Positions 1 through 7,456 of a DNA stretch of 18,593 bases are shown piece by piece. A program made the position numbers and the translations under genes. Origin of the DNA: Methylobacterium sp. (GTDB lineage: Bacteria > Pseudomonadota > Alphaproteobacteria > Rhizobiales > Beijerinckiaceae). The notes beneath the pieces are model-generated. The model was not told the DNA's origin. It saw nothing but the letters and a program-made list of their open reading frames with translations, and ran no database searches. The DNA is taken from the NCBI GenBank assembly GCA_021154065.1, contig JAJKJG010000072.1:1-18593 (forward strand). The letters are read 5' to 3'. Positions within the stretch are counted from its first letter, which is position 1. Every line of letters begins with the position of its first letter.

Positions 1-1203
1 GCCCGCTCCACCGGGATTCCGGACGGCGACATCCGGCGCATGGTCGCTGGGCTGTCGGCGAATGCCGCGGCGCACAAGATCGCGCTGTTCGGCCTCGACG
101 ATCCGCGCCAGGGCATCGTCCATGTGGTCGGGCCGGAGCAGGGGCTGACCCTGCCGGGCCTCCTCATCGTCTGCGGCGACAGCCACACCTCGACGCACGG
201 CGCGTTCGGCGCCTACGCGTTCGGGATCGGTGCGTCGGAGGTAGCCCACGTGCTGATGACGCAGACGCTCTGGCAGAAGAAGCCGAAGCGCATGCGCACC
301 CGTGTCGATGGAACCACGGGACCGGGCATCGGCGCGAAGGACATCGCGCTTTCGATCATCGCGCGCATCGGGGCCGACGGGGCGGCGGGCCACGCCGTCG
401 AATATGCGGGCGAGGCGGTTCGCGCGCTCTCGATGGAGGGCCGGCTGACCCTGTGCAACCTCTCGATCGAGGCGGGCGCGCGGTGCGGCATGGTCGCGCC
501 GGACGAGAAGACCATCGCTTATTTGCGTGGCCGGCCGTTCGCCCCGGCGGGCGAGGCGTTCGAGCGCGCCGCCGCCGACTGGCTCGCCCTGGCGAGCGAC
601 GCCGACGCCGCCTTCGACCGCGAGGTCTCGCTTCCCGGCGCCGACATCGCGCCGGTCGTGACATGGGGCGTGAGCCCCGAGGACGCCCTGCCGATCGACG
701 GCGTCGTGCCGGATCCGGCGCGCGCCGCCGATCCGGGGAGGGCCGAACAGATCCGGGATGCGCTCGCATACATGAACCTTGCGCCCGGCCAGCGTCTGAC
801 CGACATCCGCGTCGACCGCGTCTTCATTGGCTCCTGCACCAACAGCCGCATCGAGGATCTGCGCGCCGCCGCGGCGGTGCTCGCCGGGCGCAAGGCGCGG
901 GTCCCCGGCATGGTCTCGCCTGGGTCTTCGCTCGTGAAGCGGCGGGCCGAGGAGGAGGGGCTCGACCGCATCTTCAAGGAAGCCGGGCTCGAATGGGTCG
1001 AGAGCGGGTGCTCGATGTGCGTCGGCATCAACGGCGACCAGGTGCCGAGCGGCGAGCGCTGCGCCTCGACCACGAACCGCAACTTCAAGGGCCGCCAGGG
1101 GCCGGGTGCCCGCACCCACCTCATGTCGCCCGCGATGGTGGCGGCCGCGGCGGTCGCCGGCCATCTCGTCGATGTGCGGCCGCTGATCGCGGGGAGGATC
1201 TGA
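1..1203 (+). CDS. leuC: 3-isopropylmalate dehydratase large subunit-like protein (5' end missing)
   Basis: Large subunit of a LeuCD-type [4Fe-4S] hydro-lyase of the aconitase superfamily. LeuCD isomerises 2-isopropylmalate to 3-isopropylmalate in leucine synthesis, in the cytoplasm. The frame is open from base 1 to the TGA at 1201-1203 (400 codons); since LeuC is usually about 470 residues, roughly 70 N-terminal residues lie outside the window. Visible signatures are [10 protein letters not shown], the block [13 protein letters not shown], and the three cluster cysteines: one in GSCTNSR (codon 835-837) and two in GCSMC (codons 1009-1011 and 1018-1020), followed by [12 protein letters not shown]. 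The residues before the CxxC read [11 protein letters not shown], where textbook LeuC has PGCSMCLxMN. It overlaps leuD by one base, so the two are probably translationally coupled. The fold and cluster are certain; leucine synthesis as the actual role is less so, because this looks like a divergent paralogue and no leuB follows. Confidence 0.92.
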   Translation, partial: ARSTGIPDGDIRRMVAGLSANAAAHKIALFGLDDPRQGIVHVVGPEQGLTLPGLLIVCGDSHTSTHGAFGAYAFGIGASEVAHVLMTQTLWQKKPKRMRTRVDGTTGPGIGAKDIALSIIARIGADGAAGHAVEYAGEAVRALSMEGRLTLCNLSIEAGARCGMVAPDEKTIAYLRGRPFAPAGEAFERAAADWLALASDADAAFDREVSLPGADIAPVVTWGVSPEDALPIDGVVPDPARAADPGRAEQIRDALAYMNLAPGQRLTDIRVDRVFIGSCTNSRIEDLRAAAAVLAGRKARVPGMVSPGSSLVKRRAEEEGLDRIFKEAGLEWVESGCSMCVGINGDQVPSGERCASTTNRNFKGRQGPGARTHLMSPAMVAAAAVAGHLVDVRPLIAGRI

Positions 1204-1829
1204 TGGAGCCGCTGCGCCACATCGCCGGCGTCGCCTGTCCGATCGCGCTTGCGAACGTCGACACGGACCAGATCCTGCCGGCGCGCTTCCTACAGCGGCC
1301 CCGCTCCGAGGGGCACGGGCCGGTGCTGTTCCACGACATGCGTTTCGACGCCGCAGGAAAGCCGCGGCCGGAGTTTCCGCTCAACCGGCCGGCGTGGACC
1401 GGCGCCCGCATCCTTGTCGCCCGACGGAATTTCGGCGCCGGCTCCTCGCGCGAATCGGCCGTGTACGCGCTCGTCGATTACGGCGTGCGCTGCGTCATCG
1501 CGCCGAGCTTCGGCGACATCTTCGCGGCGAACGCGGTCAACAACGGCCTCCTGCCGGCCCGGGTCTCGGAAGCCGCGGCCGAGGAGCTGATCGCCGCCCT
1601 CGAGCACGGCGCCGAGGAGGTCGCGATCGACCTCGAGGCTCAGAGCATCCGCACCGGCAACCACGTCGTCGCATTCGAGATCGACCCGGTCTGGCGGATG
1701 AAGCTCCTGAACGGCTGGAACGATCTCGATCTCACGCTCAGCTACAGCCGCGACATCGCCGCATTCGTCGCCGCCGACGCGAGGCTGCGACCATGGGCGC
1801 CGCCGCCGCCGGATTTGCCTTCGCGGTAA
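1203..1829 (+). CDS. leuD: 3-isopropylmalate dehydratase small subunit-like protein
   Basis: Small (swivel-domain) subunit that pairs with LeuC to form the active hydro-lyase. The ATG at 1203 shares its A with the TGA of leuC, a typical coupled start. The product is 208 residues, within the usual LeuD range of about 200. Family signatures are NVDTDQILPARFL near the N-terminus, the substrate loop NFGAGSSRES, and CVIAPSFGDIFAANAVNNGLLP. Common LeuD proteins have GCGSSREHAPWAL where this one has GAGSSRESAVYAL, so the loop lacks the usual Cys and the His-Ala-Pro-Trp stretch. That agrees with a second LeuCD-type copy and leaves the exact 2-hydroxyacid substrate open (isopropylmalate, citramalate or another malate derivative). 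No obvious hairpin terminator lies in the 39 bases between its stop and the convergent gene. Confidence 0.9.
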   Translation: MEPLRHIAGVACPIALANVDTDQILPARFLQRPRSEGHGPVLFHDMRFDAAGKPRPEFPLNRPAWTGARILVARRNFGAGSSRESAVYALVDYGVRCVIAPSFGDIFAANAVNNGLLPARVSEAAAEELIAALEHGAEEVAIDLEAQSIRTGNHVVAFEIDPVWRMKLLNGWNDLDLTLSYSRDIAAFVAADARLRPWAPPPPDLPSR

Positions 1830-1868
1830 CTGAGCTCCTGAGTAACCGCGGATTATTTCCGGGCGAGG

Positions 1869-2084
1869 TCAGCGCAAGCCGATACGAAACAACGGCCGGT
1901 CATTGGTATCGCAGACGTCGATGCCGTAATTGTTGGAGTCACGGTCAACGGAGAACGCTGCCATGAGGAGCTCGCGCTCCGTTTCGGCACGCTGGAGCGC
2001 GGTGCCATCGTCCGCGAGCTCGACCCCATCGTCATCGCGTATACGGTGGATCCCGAGATCCCAGTGGAAATAATAGCGCGGCAC
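1869..2084 (-). CDS. small DUF6894-like protein
   Basis: A 71-residue protein starting MPRYYFHWDLG with an acidic stretch DDDGVELADDGTA, followed by a predicted helix (ALQRAETERELLMAAF). This resembles the DUF6894 family (MPRYYFH, then D-x-x-G-x-E-x-x-D), small proteins of unknown function abundant in Bradyrhizobium and Methylobacterium and often present in many copies. The start is GTG at 2084, chosen because the family begins exactly at this MPRYYFH; the ribosome-binding site ahead of it is weak. There is no signal peptide and no membrane segment. It is convergent with leuD (39-base gap) and divergent from the AraC-type regulator. The function is unknown, and the family call rests on remembered motif resemblance. 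Confidence 0.7.
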   Translation of the reverse strand: MPRYYFHWDLGIHRIRDDDGVELADDGTALQRAETERELLMAAFSVDRDSNNYGIDVCDTNDRPLFRIGLR

Positions 2085-2133
2085 GGGCAGGCTTTCAGGT
2101 GCAAAAAAAATGGCCGCAGGGAGCGACCAAGTT

Positions 2134-2164
2134 AGTGGACCTCCGAGAAGTGGACTGCTCGGAG
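2134..2164. promoter_or_regulatory. direct repeat plus hairpin in the divergent intergenic region (possible operator)
   Basis: The heptamer AGTGGAC occurs at 2134-2140 and again at 2149-2155. CTCCGAG (2141-2147) and CTCGGAG (2158-2164) form a perfect 7-bp inverted repeat with a 10-base loop. The element lies between the minus-strand DUF6894-like gene and the plus-strand AraC-type regulator. AraC-family proteins bind direct repeats, so this is a candidate autoregulatory site, but nothing in the sequence proves that. The rest of the 195-base gap (2085-2279) holds only an A8 run at 2103-2110. Confidence 0.3.
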
Positions 2165-2279
2165 CGGCGGTGTCCTAACGTGACCCCGGCTGGCGGGTCT
2201 TGCCCGATCTGGCCATTGTTTTGCGATCGCGTGCCTCGATCGGCTCGCGGCCAGCCGCAACGGAGACGGGGAGCATGCC

Positions 2280-3338
2280 ATGCCAGCACATCGGGCTGCG
2301 GCGTCACCGCTGCCGCCGAGCGCCGAGGGTCGAATTACGCGGCTTGCTGCCGCACACGTTCAGGCGTCTTGCGATCTGAAATATCTTTTGGCTCGAGCGG
2401 GGCTAAGGCTCAAGGACCTTGAAGACGCCCGAGCGCGGATCGGAGTTCAGAACCAGATCACATTTCTCGAGCTCGCTTCGACGGCCGTGGATGATCCGCT
2501 CCTCGGCTTTCATCTCGCCCAGACGTTCGAGGCGCGTGAGCTGGGACTTCTTTATTATGTCCAGGCCTCCTGCGCCACGCTCGCAGAAGCGCTGGGATGC
2601 ATGGCTCGGTACATCTCCGTTGCGCACGAAGGCTTGGATGCAAGATGTGTGACTCGTGACGGTCTGAAGCTCAGGATCAGCTACGTCGGCGTCCCGCGGC
2701 ACGCGGATCGCCAGCAGATGGAGGCCCTGGTCACGATCCTCATCCGGATTGCCCGGCAATTGACCGATTATCACATCCACCCGACCCGCGTTGATCTTGC
2801 GCATCCGCGCGACGCGACATCGGCGGAGTTCGAGAGTTTCGTTGGATCGACGGTCGACTTCAGCGCTGGACGGGACGAGATCGCTTTTTCGGCAGCGGCT
2901 ATCAATTTACGTATTGCGAGCGCCGATCCTTACCTCAACGAGTCTTTGGTAAGCTACTGGGAAGCGGCTCTGGCTGGGCGGTCCCGCCGCCGGAGCTCAA
3001 TCAAGGCTGCGGTGGAGAACGCGATCCTGCCGCTCCTGCCCCATGGCAAGGCGCGCATCGGCAGGGTCGCTGCGGACCTCGGCGTCAGCTCCCGCACATT
3101 GTCGCGCCGGCTTGCGGCAGAGGGTCTCGCCTTTGCGCAGGTGCTCGATGGGATGAGGACCGAGCTCGCTGAAGGTTATCTCAAAGACCGCAGCCTTTCG
3201 ATCGCTCACATCGCCTGGCTCCTGGGTTTCCAGGAAGCGAGCGCCTTCACGCATGCGTACAAGCGCTGGACGGGCAAACCGCCGACGGAACGCCGCCGCA
3301 TGGGCTTGCGTCATCGATCGTCTCCATCCGCTTGCTGA
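2280..3338 (+). CDS. AraC-family transcriptional regulator (N-terminal arabinose-binding-like domain)
   Basis: A 352-residue DNA-binding regulator. Residues of about 30-215 match the general layout of the PF12625-type ligand-sensing domain of OruR/GliR-like AraC regulators (DDPLLGFHLAQ, ELGLLYYVQASCATLAEALGCMARYI). The C-terminal 90 or so residues form the double helix-turn-helix: first HTH at GRVAADLGVSSRTLSRRLAA, second at SIAHIAWLLGFQEASAFTHA, followed by the characteristic FKRW-like YKRWTGKPPTERR. The ATG at 2280 has a GGGGAG ribosome-binding site about 7 bases upstream. Its effector and targets cannot be read from sequence; candidates are its own promoter and the neighbouring DUF6894-like or NADH dehydrogenase genes. 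The coding sequence looks lower in G+C than the flanking genes, which may mean later acquisition. Confidence 0.88.
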   Translation: MPAHRAAASPLPPSAEGRITRLAAAHVQASCDLKYLLARAGLRLKDLEDARARIGVQNQITFLELASTAVDDPLLGFHLAQTFEARELGLLYYVQASCATLAEALGCMARYISVAHEGLDARCVTRDGLKLRISYVGVPRHADRQQMEALVTILIRIARQLTDYHIHPTRVDLAHPRDATSAEFESFVGSTVDFSAGRDEIAFSAAAINLRIASADPYLNESLVSYWEAALAGRSRRRSSIKAAVENAILPLLPHGKARIGRVAADLGVSSRTLSRRLAAEGLAFAQVLDGMRTELAEGYLKDRSLSIAHIAWLLGFQEASAFTHAYKRWTGKPPTERRRMGLRHRSSPSAC

Positions 3339-3341
3339 TGA

Positions 3342-3355
3342 GCGGGCCGGCCCGC
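3342..3355. terminator. GC palindrome between convergent genes (possible bidirectional terminator)
   Basis: GCGGGCCGGCCCGC is a perfect 14-bp palindrome in the 36-base gap between the stops of the AraC-type regulator and the NADH dehydrogenase. It could fold as a 5-bp stem with a CCGG loop for transcripts from either side. There is no T-tract, so intrinsic termination is uncertain. Confidence 0.3.
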
Positions 3356-3374
3356 AGCGGCGCGCTTCCCCTGC

Positions 3375-4739
3375 TCAATGCAGCTTCACGCGCGGGTCCG
3401 TCCTGCGGGTGAGCGTGCGGGCAATGGTATCCAGCGCGACCTTCGCCGTCCCGTGCAGGGCCCGCTGGTGCATCTTGTAGAGCGACTGGTACATCAGCCG
3501 CGCGAAGGTGCCCTCGATCAGGAAGCTCTTGCCGCGCAGGAAGCCCATCAGGCTGCCGACCGTGCTATAGGCGCCGAGCGAAACGAGAGAGCCGAAATCG
3601 CGGTAGCGGAAAGGCTCCAGCGGCTTTTGCTCGAGATGCCGCTTGAGCTGCCGCGCAAGGTGGCTCGCCTGCTGGTGAGCGGCCTGGGCGCGAGGCGGTA
3701 CCGCGGTCGGCTCGTCATGCCGCATCAGGAAGGCGCAATCGCCGATCGCGAACACGTTTGGGTCGAGGGTCGTTTGAAGCGTCGGGAGGACGGCGAGCTG
3801 CTGGCTGCGGTTGGATTCCAAGCCGTCGAGGTCGCGCAGCACATCCGGGCCTTTCACCCCCGCCGCCCAGACGACGAGCTCGGAGGGCACGAACTGCCCG
3901 TCGGCGAGCTTGACCCCATCGGCCTGAACTTCCGTAACCCTCGCCGAGGTTCGGACGTCGATGCCGAGCTGGTCCAGAAGCCGCATGACCCCGTCCGAAA
4001 GCCGCGCCGGAAGCGCCGGAAGAATCCGCTCGCCGGCTTCGATCAGCGTGATCTTGAGATCCTTCTCCGGATCGATCCGATCGAGGCCGTGGGCGACGAT
4101 CTGGCGCGCCGTGCGGTGAAGCTCCGCCGCGAGCTCGGTACCGGTTGCGCCGGCGCCGATGACGGCAAGACCGAGTTGCCCGGGGCGCACCGGCCCAGGC
4201 TGCGCGTGAGCGCGGATCAAGCCGTTGACGAGCCGCTGGTGAAAGCGGACCGCCTCCTCCGCCGTGTCGAGCGAGATCGCGTGCTCCTTGACTCCGGGAG
4301 TTCCGAAATCATTGCTCCTGCCGCCGATCGCGATGACGAGGCTGTCGTACTCGAGAGAGCGCGGCGGCGTGACCTCCTTGCCTTCGGAATCGAAGCTGGC
4401 GCCGAGATGGACTCGGCGGTTCGCCCGATCGAGGCCGATCATCTCGCCGATGCGATACTGGAAATGGTGCTGGTGGGCCTGCGCCAGGTAGTCGACGGCA
4501 TGGGCCCCGATATCCATGCTGCCGGCAGCGACTTCGTGGAGCAGGGGCTTCCAGATGTGAGTACGGGAGCAATCGACGAGCGCGACCCGGGCTCGTCCGC
4601 GCCTCGCGAGCGTGTCGCCGAGCCTGGTGACGAGCTCAAGGCCGGCGGCACCGCCGCCCACGACGACGATCCGGTGCAGTACCGCGGGCGCAACCGAGCC
4701 TTCGGGCGCACTCGAACGCACGTCGAGCGGCTTTCTCAC
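3375..4739 (-). CDS. ndh: type II NADH dehydrogenase (NDH-2), FAD-dependent
   Basis: Non-proton-pumping NADH:quinone oxidoreductase, a peripheral inner-membrane enzyme passing electrons from NADH through FAD to quinone. The 454-residue length is typical. Two Rossmann folds are visible: the FAD-binding VVVGGGAAGLELV (glycines at 28-33) and the NADH-binding VIGAGATGTELAAEL (glycines at 195-200). The FAD-contacting VFAIGDCAF lies at about 329-337, and AQAAHQ at 351-356 fits the NDH-2 AQxAxQ quinone-site motif. The C-terminus (MGFLRGKSF, FARLMYQSLYKMHQ) looks like the membrane-associating helices of the family. The start is GTG at 4739, supported by a strong GGGAGG six bases upstream; about 20 extra residues precede the first Rossmann strand. 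It is convergent with the AraC-type gene and divergent from the ThDP enzyme. A related FAD oxidoreductase such as a ferredoxin or sulfide reductase is less likely. Confidence 0.9.
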   Translation of the reverse strand: MRKPLDVRSSAPEGSVAPAVLHRIVVVGGGAAGLELVTRLGDTLARRGRARVALVDCSRTHIWKPLLHEVAAGSMDIGAHAVDYLAQAHQHHFQYRIGEMIGLDRANRRVHLGASFDSEGKEVTPPRSLEYDSLVIAIGGRSNDFGTPGVKEHAISLDTAEEAVRFHQRLVNGLIRAHAQPGPVRPGQLGLAVIGAGATGTELAAELHRTARQIVAHGLDRIDPEKDLKITLIEAGERILPALPARLSDGVMRLLDQLGIDVRTSARVTEVQADGVKLADGQFVPSELVVWAAGVKGPDVLRDLDGLESNRSQQLAVLPTLQTTLDPNVFAIGDCAFLMRHDEPTAVPPRAQAAHQQASHLARQLKRHLEQKPLEPFRYRDFGSLVSLGAYSTVGSLMGFLRGKSFLIEGTFARLMYQSLYKMHQRALHGTAKVALDTIARTLTRRTDPRVKLH

Positions 4740-4755
4740 GTGCTTCCTCCCGAGT

Positions 4756-4820
4756 TTGTCCGTGCAGCCTGCATTTCAGCTTGTTTCCGGCCAGCCTGAC
4801 AAGCCAAAAGCGCCGGACAA
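4756..4820. promoter_or_regulatory. nested inverted repeats in a divergent promoter region
   Basis: The gap between the divergent NADH dehydrogenase and ThDP-enzyme genes contains TTGTCCG (4756-4762) paired with CGGACAA (4814-4820). Inside it, GCTTGT (4779-4784) pairs with ACAAGC (4799-4804). The two dyads have nearly the same centre (about 4788 and 4792). They may be operator half-sites for a regulator acting on both genes, or chance in a short GC-rich region. I could not pick out convincing -35/-10 boxes for either direction. Confidence 0.25.
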
Positions 4821-4834
4821 TGCACGGAGCATCC

Positions 4835-6496
4835 ATGCCGACCGCCGCAGAACTGATCGTCGCGAGCCTCGTCGCGCACGGCATCGACCGCCTCTTCTGC
4901 GTCCCGGGCGAGAGCTATCTCGCGTTGCTCGACGCGCTCCATGGCCGGCCCGACATCGACACGGTGGTGTGCCGCCACGAAGCCGGGGCGGGCTTCATGG
5001 CGCTCGCCGATGCGCGCCTCACCGGCCGTCCCGGCGTCGCCTGCGTGAGCCGCGGCCCGGGCGCGAGCAACGCCGCGATTGCGGTCCACACCGCGCAGCA
5101 GGATGCGGTGCCGCTGATCCTGCTGATCGGGCAGGTGGCCGCGGCCGACCTGCGTCGCGACTCGTTCCAGGAGATCGATTACGCCTGCATGTTCGGCGGC
5201 ATCGCCAAATGGGTGGCGGAGGTCGCCGATCCGTCGCGCATTCCCGAGACGATCCTGCGGGGCCTGCAGGTTGCCATGACCGGGCTCCCGGGGCCGGTCG
5301 TCATCGCGCTGCCGGAGGATGTGCTCGCGGCGCGGATCGATGCCGAGCCGGTGCATCCGCAGGCGTTGGTGAGGGCGGCGCCCCATCCGGAGGACGTCGC
5401 AACCTTGCGGGCGTGGCTCGCGGCGGCCGAGCGCCCGCTCGTGCTCGCCGGCAGCAGCCTCGACCGGCGCGGCGGGCGAGAAGCTTTGCTTTCTTTCGCC
5501 GAGAGCTGGGAGGTGCCGACCGTCGTGTCCTTCCGCCGGCAGGACCTCTTCTCGAACGCCCACCGGCTCTACGCCGGCGACATGGGGCTGTCGAACCCTG
5601 CCTCTCAGATGGCGATCCTGCGCGACGCCGACCTCTTGCTCGTGCTCGGCGCCCGCCTGAGCGATATCACGACCCAGGGCTGGACCTTTCCGCAACTGGT
5701 GCGGCCGGAGATGCGGCTCGCCCACGTGCATCCCGACTCGGCGGTGATCGGCACCCACTTCGCGACCGATCTTGCAATCGCATCAGACCCACGGACCTTG
5801 ATCGAGATGCTCGGCCCGCCCGCCTCAGCGCGCAGCGGCGATCGTGCGGCCTGGATCGATCGGCTCAAGGCCGAGCAGCGCCGCATCGCCGCGCCGCGGC
5901 GTTTCGAGGTCGTCGACGGCGTGCCCTTCGAGTCCGTGGTCGAAATCGTCGGACGCCACTTGCCGGAAGATGCCATCGTTACGGTCGATGCCGGCACTTT
6001 CGGCGCGCCGGTCTATCGAATCATGCCCTTCAGGCCGCCGCAGCGGCTTCTCGCGCCGATCTCGGGCGCCATGGGTTTCGGTGTCCCGGCGGCAATCGCG
6101 GCGGCGCTACGCCATCCGGAACGGCCGGTCATCTGTTTCGTCGGCGACGGCGGTTTCCTCATGACCGGCAACGAGCTCGCGCTCTGCGGCGAACGGAAGC
6201 TCTCCCTCAAGGTGATCCTGTCCGAGAATCGAAGCTACGCCTCGATCCGCGTCCAGCAGGAGAAGCACTATCCGGGCCGCGTCGTCGGCACCGATTTCGC
6301 AGTCCCGGATTTCGACCTCGTCGCCTCGGCCTTCGGCTTCGAGGCGAGGCGCATTCGCGCCCAGGATGAGCTTGGCTTGCTGACCGAGATCCTCCCCAGG
6401 CCGGGATTGCACTTCGTCACGGTCGAGACGAGCCTCAAGGCGGTGCTGCCGCAGGGCCCGGATGCCTTGCGCGAGGGCGATCGCCGGCAAGAATAG
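4835..6496 (+). CDS. thiamine diphosphate-dependent enzyme, acetolactate synthase-like
   Basis: A 553-residue member of the acetolactate synthase/pyruvate oxidase superfamily (COG0028 type). The order is N-terminal pyrimidine-binding domain (about 1-170), central domain (about 185-330) and C-terminal ThDP-binding domain (about 360-530). Glu49 in CRHEAGAGFMAL is the expected cofactor-activating glutamate. The ThDP/Mg2+ motif starts at GDG (437-439) and ends at ENRSY, where Asn465 is the expected metal ligand; the preceding residue is Glu464 where most relatives have Asn (NN). The ATG at 4835 is preferred because MPTAAELIV matches the family N-terminus and GGAG sits five bases upstream; upstream ATG 4820 and TTG 4781 are alternatives. 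No small regulatory subunit (ilvH/ilvN) follows, so this is probably not the biosynthetic acetolactate synthase. The true substrate is unknown; benzoylformate-decarboxylase-like or other 2-oxoacid chemistry is possible. Confidence 0.88.
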   Translation: MPTAAELIVASLVAHGIDRLFCVPGESYLALLDALHGRPDIDTVVCRHEAGAGFMALADARLTGRPGVACVSRGPGASNAAIAVHTAQQDAVPLILLIGQVAAADLRRDSFQEIDYACMFGGIAKWVAEVADPSRIPETILRGLQVAMTGLPGPVVIALPEDVLAARIDAEPVHPQALVRAAPHPEDVATLRAWLAAAERPLVLAGSSLDRRGGREALLSFAESWEVPTVVSFRRQDLFSNAHRLYAGDMGLSNPASQMAILRDADLLLVLGARLSDITTQGWTFPQLVRPEMRLAHVHPDSAVIGTHFATDLAIASDPRTLIEMLGPPASARSGDRAAWIDRLKAEQRRIAAPRRFEVVDGVPFESVVEIVGRHLPEDAIVTVDAGTFGAPVYRIMPFRPPQRLLAPISGAMGFGVPAAIAAALRHPERPVICFVGDGGFLMTGNELALCGERKLSLKVILSENRSYASIRVQQEKHYPGRVVGTDFAVPDFDLVASAFGFEARRIRAQDELGLLTEILPRPGLHFVTVETSLKAVLPQGPDALREGDRRQE

Positions 6497-6523
6497 CCGG
6501 ACCGCGAGGCTGCTCCCGGGACT

Positions 6524-6551
6524 TTGACCTCCGTCCAAAGCAAGCTAGAGG
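6524..6551 (+). promoter_or_regulatory. candidate housekeeping promoter for the DUF4286-like gene
   Basis: TTGACC (6524-6529) and TAGAGG (6546-6551) are separated by 16 bases. They lie about 60 bases ahead of the ATG at 6613, in the only gap between the ThDP enzyme and that gene. A similar GCTAGAG string ends the candidate groES promoter. This is pattern matching only. Confidence 0.4.
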
Positions 6552-6612
6552 CTCGGATCGTGCGCCGGCGTCTGCGGGCGCTCGCGGCCGACACAAACGG
6601 GAGGCGTTCGGA

Positions 6613-7266
6613 ATGCCCCTGGCAGGCAAGGGGATGCTCATCACGTCGATGGACGTGGACCCCGCCGACGAGCAGGATTTCAATCTCTGGTACGACCGCG
6701 AGCATCTCGCCGAGCGCGTCGGCATCGAGGGCTTTCTCGAGGCAAGGCGCTGGATCGCCGAGGAAGCCCCGACCAAGTATTTCTGCACCTACTCGACGGA
6801 CCGCTTCGAGGCACTGAGCAGCCCGGCCTACAAGACGGTGCTGGCGAACCAGACGGATTGGTCGAAGAAGCACATATCGCGCTTCCGGAATTTCGGCCGG
6901 GTGGTCGGCTGCGTCTCCGTGAGCCGGGGCCAGGGCCGCGGCGCCGTTCTTGGGGTCGTCCGCCTCCGCCCGGGCGCGGCGAGCAAGGACGCGTTGCGGA
7001 CGCGTCTCTCCCTGCTGCTCGATCCGGGTATGCTCCAAGGCATCATCTCGCTGCACCTTGTCGAGAGCGACCCGGAGCTGTCACGGAACCTCAACCAGCC
7101 CGACGAGCCGAACCCCGGCGCCGGCGACTGGTACGTGCTGATCGATGGCAGCGAACTCGAAGCGGTTCGGCAGGTCATGAAGGCCCGCTTCACGGCGCCG
7201 AGCGCCGCGGTCGTCTCGACCGGCCTCTACCGGCTGATGTGGGATCTCGCCAAGAGCGACCTCTGA
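6613..7266 (+). CDS. DUF4286-like protein with two ferredoxin-like lobes
   Basis: A 217-residue protein of unknown function. The N-terminal half (MLITSMDVDPADEQDFNLWY, then DREHLAERVGIEGF) has the look of a dimeric alpha/beta-barrel fold as in EthD or DUF4286 proteins: a strand, an acidic WYDREH helix, then a strand with EARRW. The second half (AVLGVVRLRPGA, WYVLIDGSELEAVRQVM) looks like a second lobe of the same kind, suggesting an internal duplication. There is no signal peptide or membrane segment. The ATG at 6613 follows GGGAGG (6599-6604) at good spacing. It sits 116 bases behind the ThDP enzyme with a candidate promoter of its own, so it may or may not be co-transcribed. Such small barrels sometimes serve degradation pathways, but no function can be assigned here. 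Confidence 0.75.
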   Translation: MPLAGKGMLITSMDVDPADEQDFNLWYDREHLAERVGIEGFLEARRWIAEEAPTKYFCTYSTDRFEALSSPAYKTVLANQTDWSKKHISRFRNFGRVVGCVSVSRGQGRGAVLGVVRLRPGAASKDALRTRLSLLLDPGMLQGIISLHLVESDPELSRNLNQPDEPNPGAGDWYVLIDGSELEAVRQVMKARFTAPSAAVVSTGLYRLMWDLAKSDL

Positions 7267-7281
7267 TGTGCCCCTCAACTC

Positions 7282-7310
7282 GTTCCCCGCTCGCCATCGC
7301 GGCGAGGAAC
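7282..7310 (+). terminator. weak hairpin after the DUF4286-like gene
   Basis: CTCGCC (7290-7295) and GGCGAG (7301-7306) form a 6-bp stem with loop ATCGC. GTTC (7282-7285) and GAAC (7307-7310) could add outer pairs across a bulge. There is no T-tract, so it is a weak terminator candidate. The rest of the 190-base gap up to 7456 shows no gene that I can support. Confidence 0.25.
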
Positions 7311-7456
7311 AACGACGTAACCTGACCAGGAGGCTTCGCAGGCCTTCGCCGATGCCGTGTCGAGGTCGACCGCTGTGGATGGCCTTGCGACCGCCGCCAC
7401 GCGCCGCGGAACTCGCGGCGATGAGCCGAGTTGGGTTGCCATCACGGGAGAGGACG

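Noticed and set aside
2103..2110. A8 run as a possible phase-variable tract
   Set aside because: It lies in non-coding DNA just upstream of a small gene, with no sign of an affected reading frame or spacing-dependent promoter.
3378..4799. 473-codon plus-strand open frame across the NADH dehydrogenase
   Set aside because: It mirrors the real NDH-2 gene, which has both Rossmann motifs and a strong ribosome-binding site; the plus-strand product has no family features.
4781..4834. Longer N-terminus for the ThDP enzyme from TTG 4781 or ATG 4820
   Set aside because: The extra residues do not match the family, and the best ribosome-binding site serves the ATG at 4835.
4612..6369. 585-codon plus-strand open frame overlapping the ThDP enzyme
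   Set aside because: It is an alternative frame of the ThDP gene, full of Arg/Pro/Gly repeats, with no domain.
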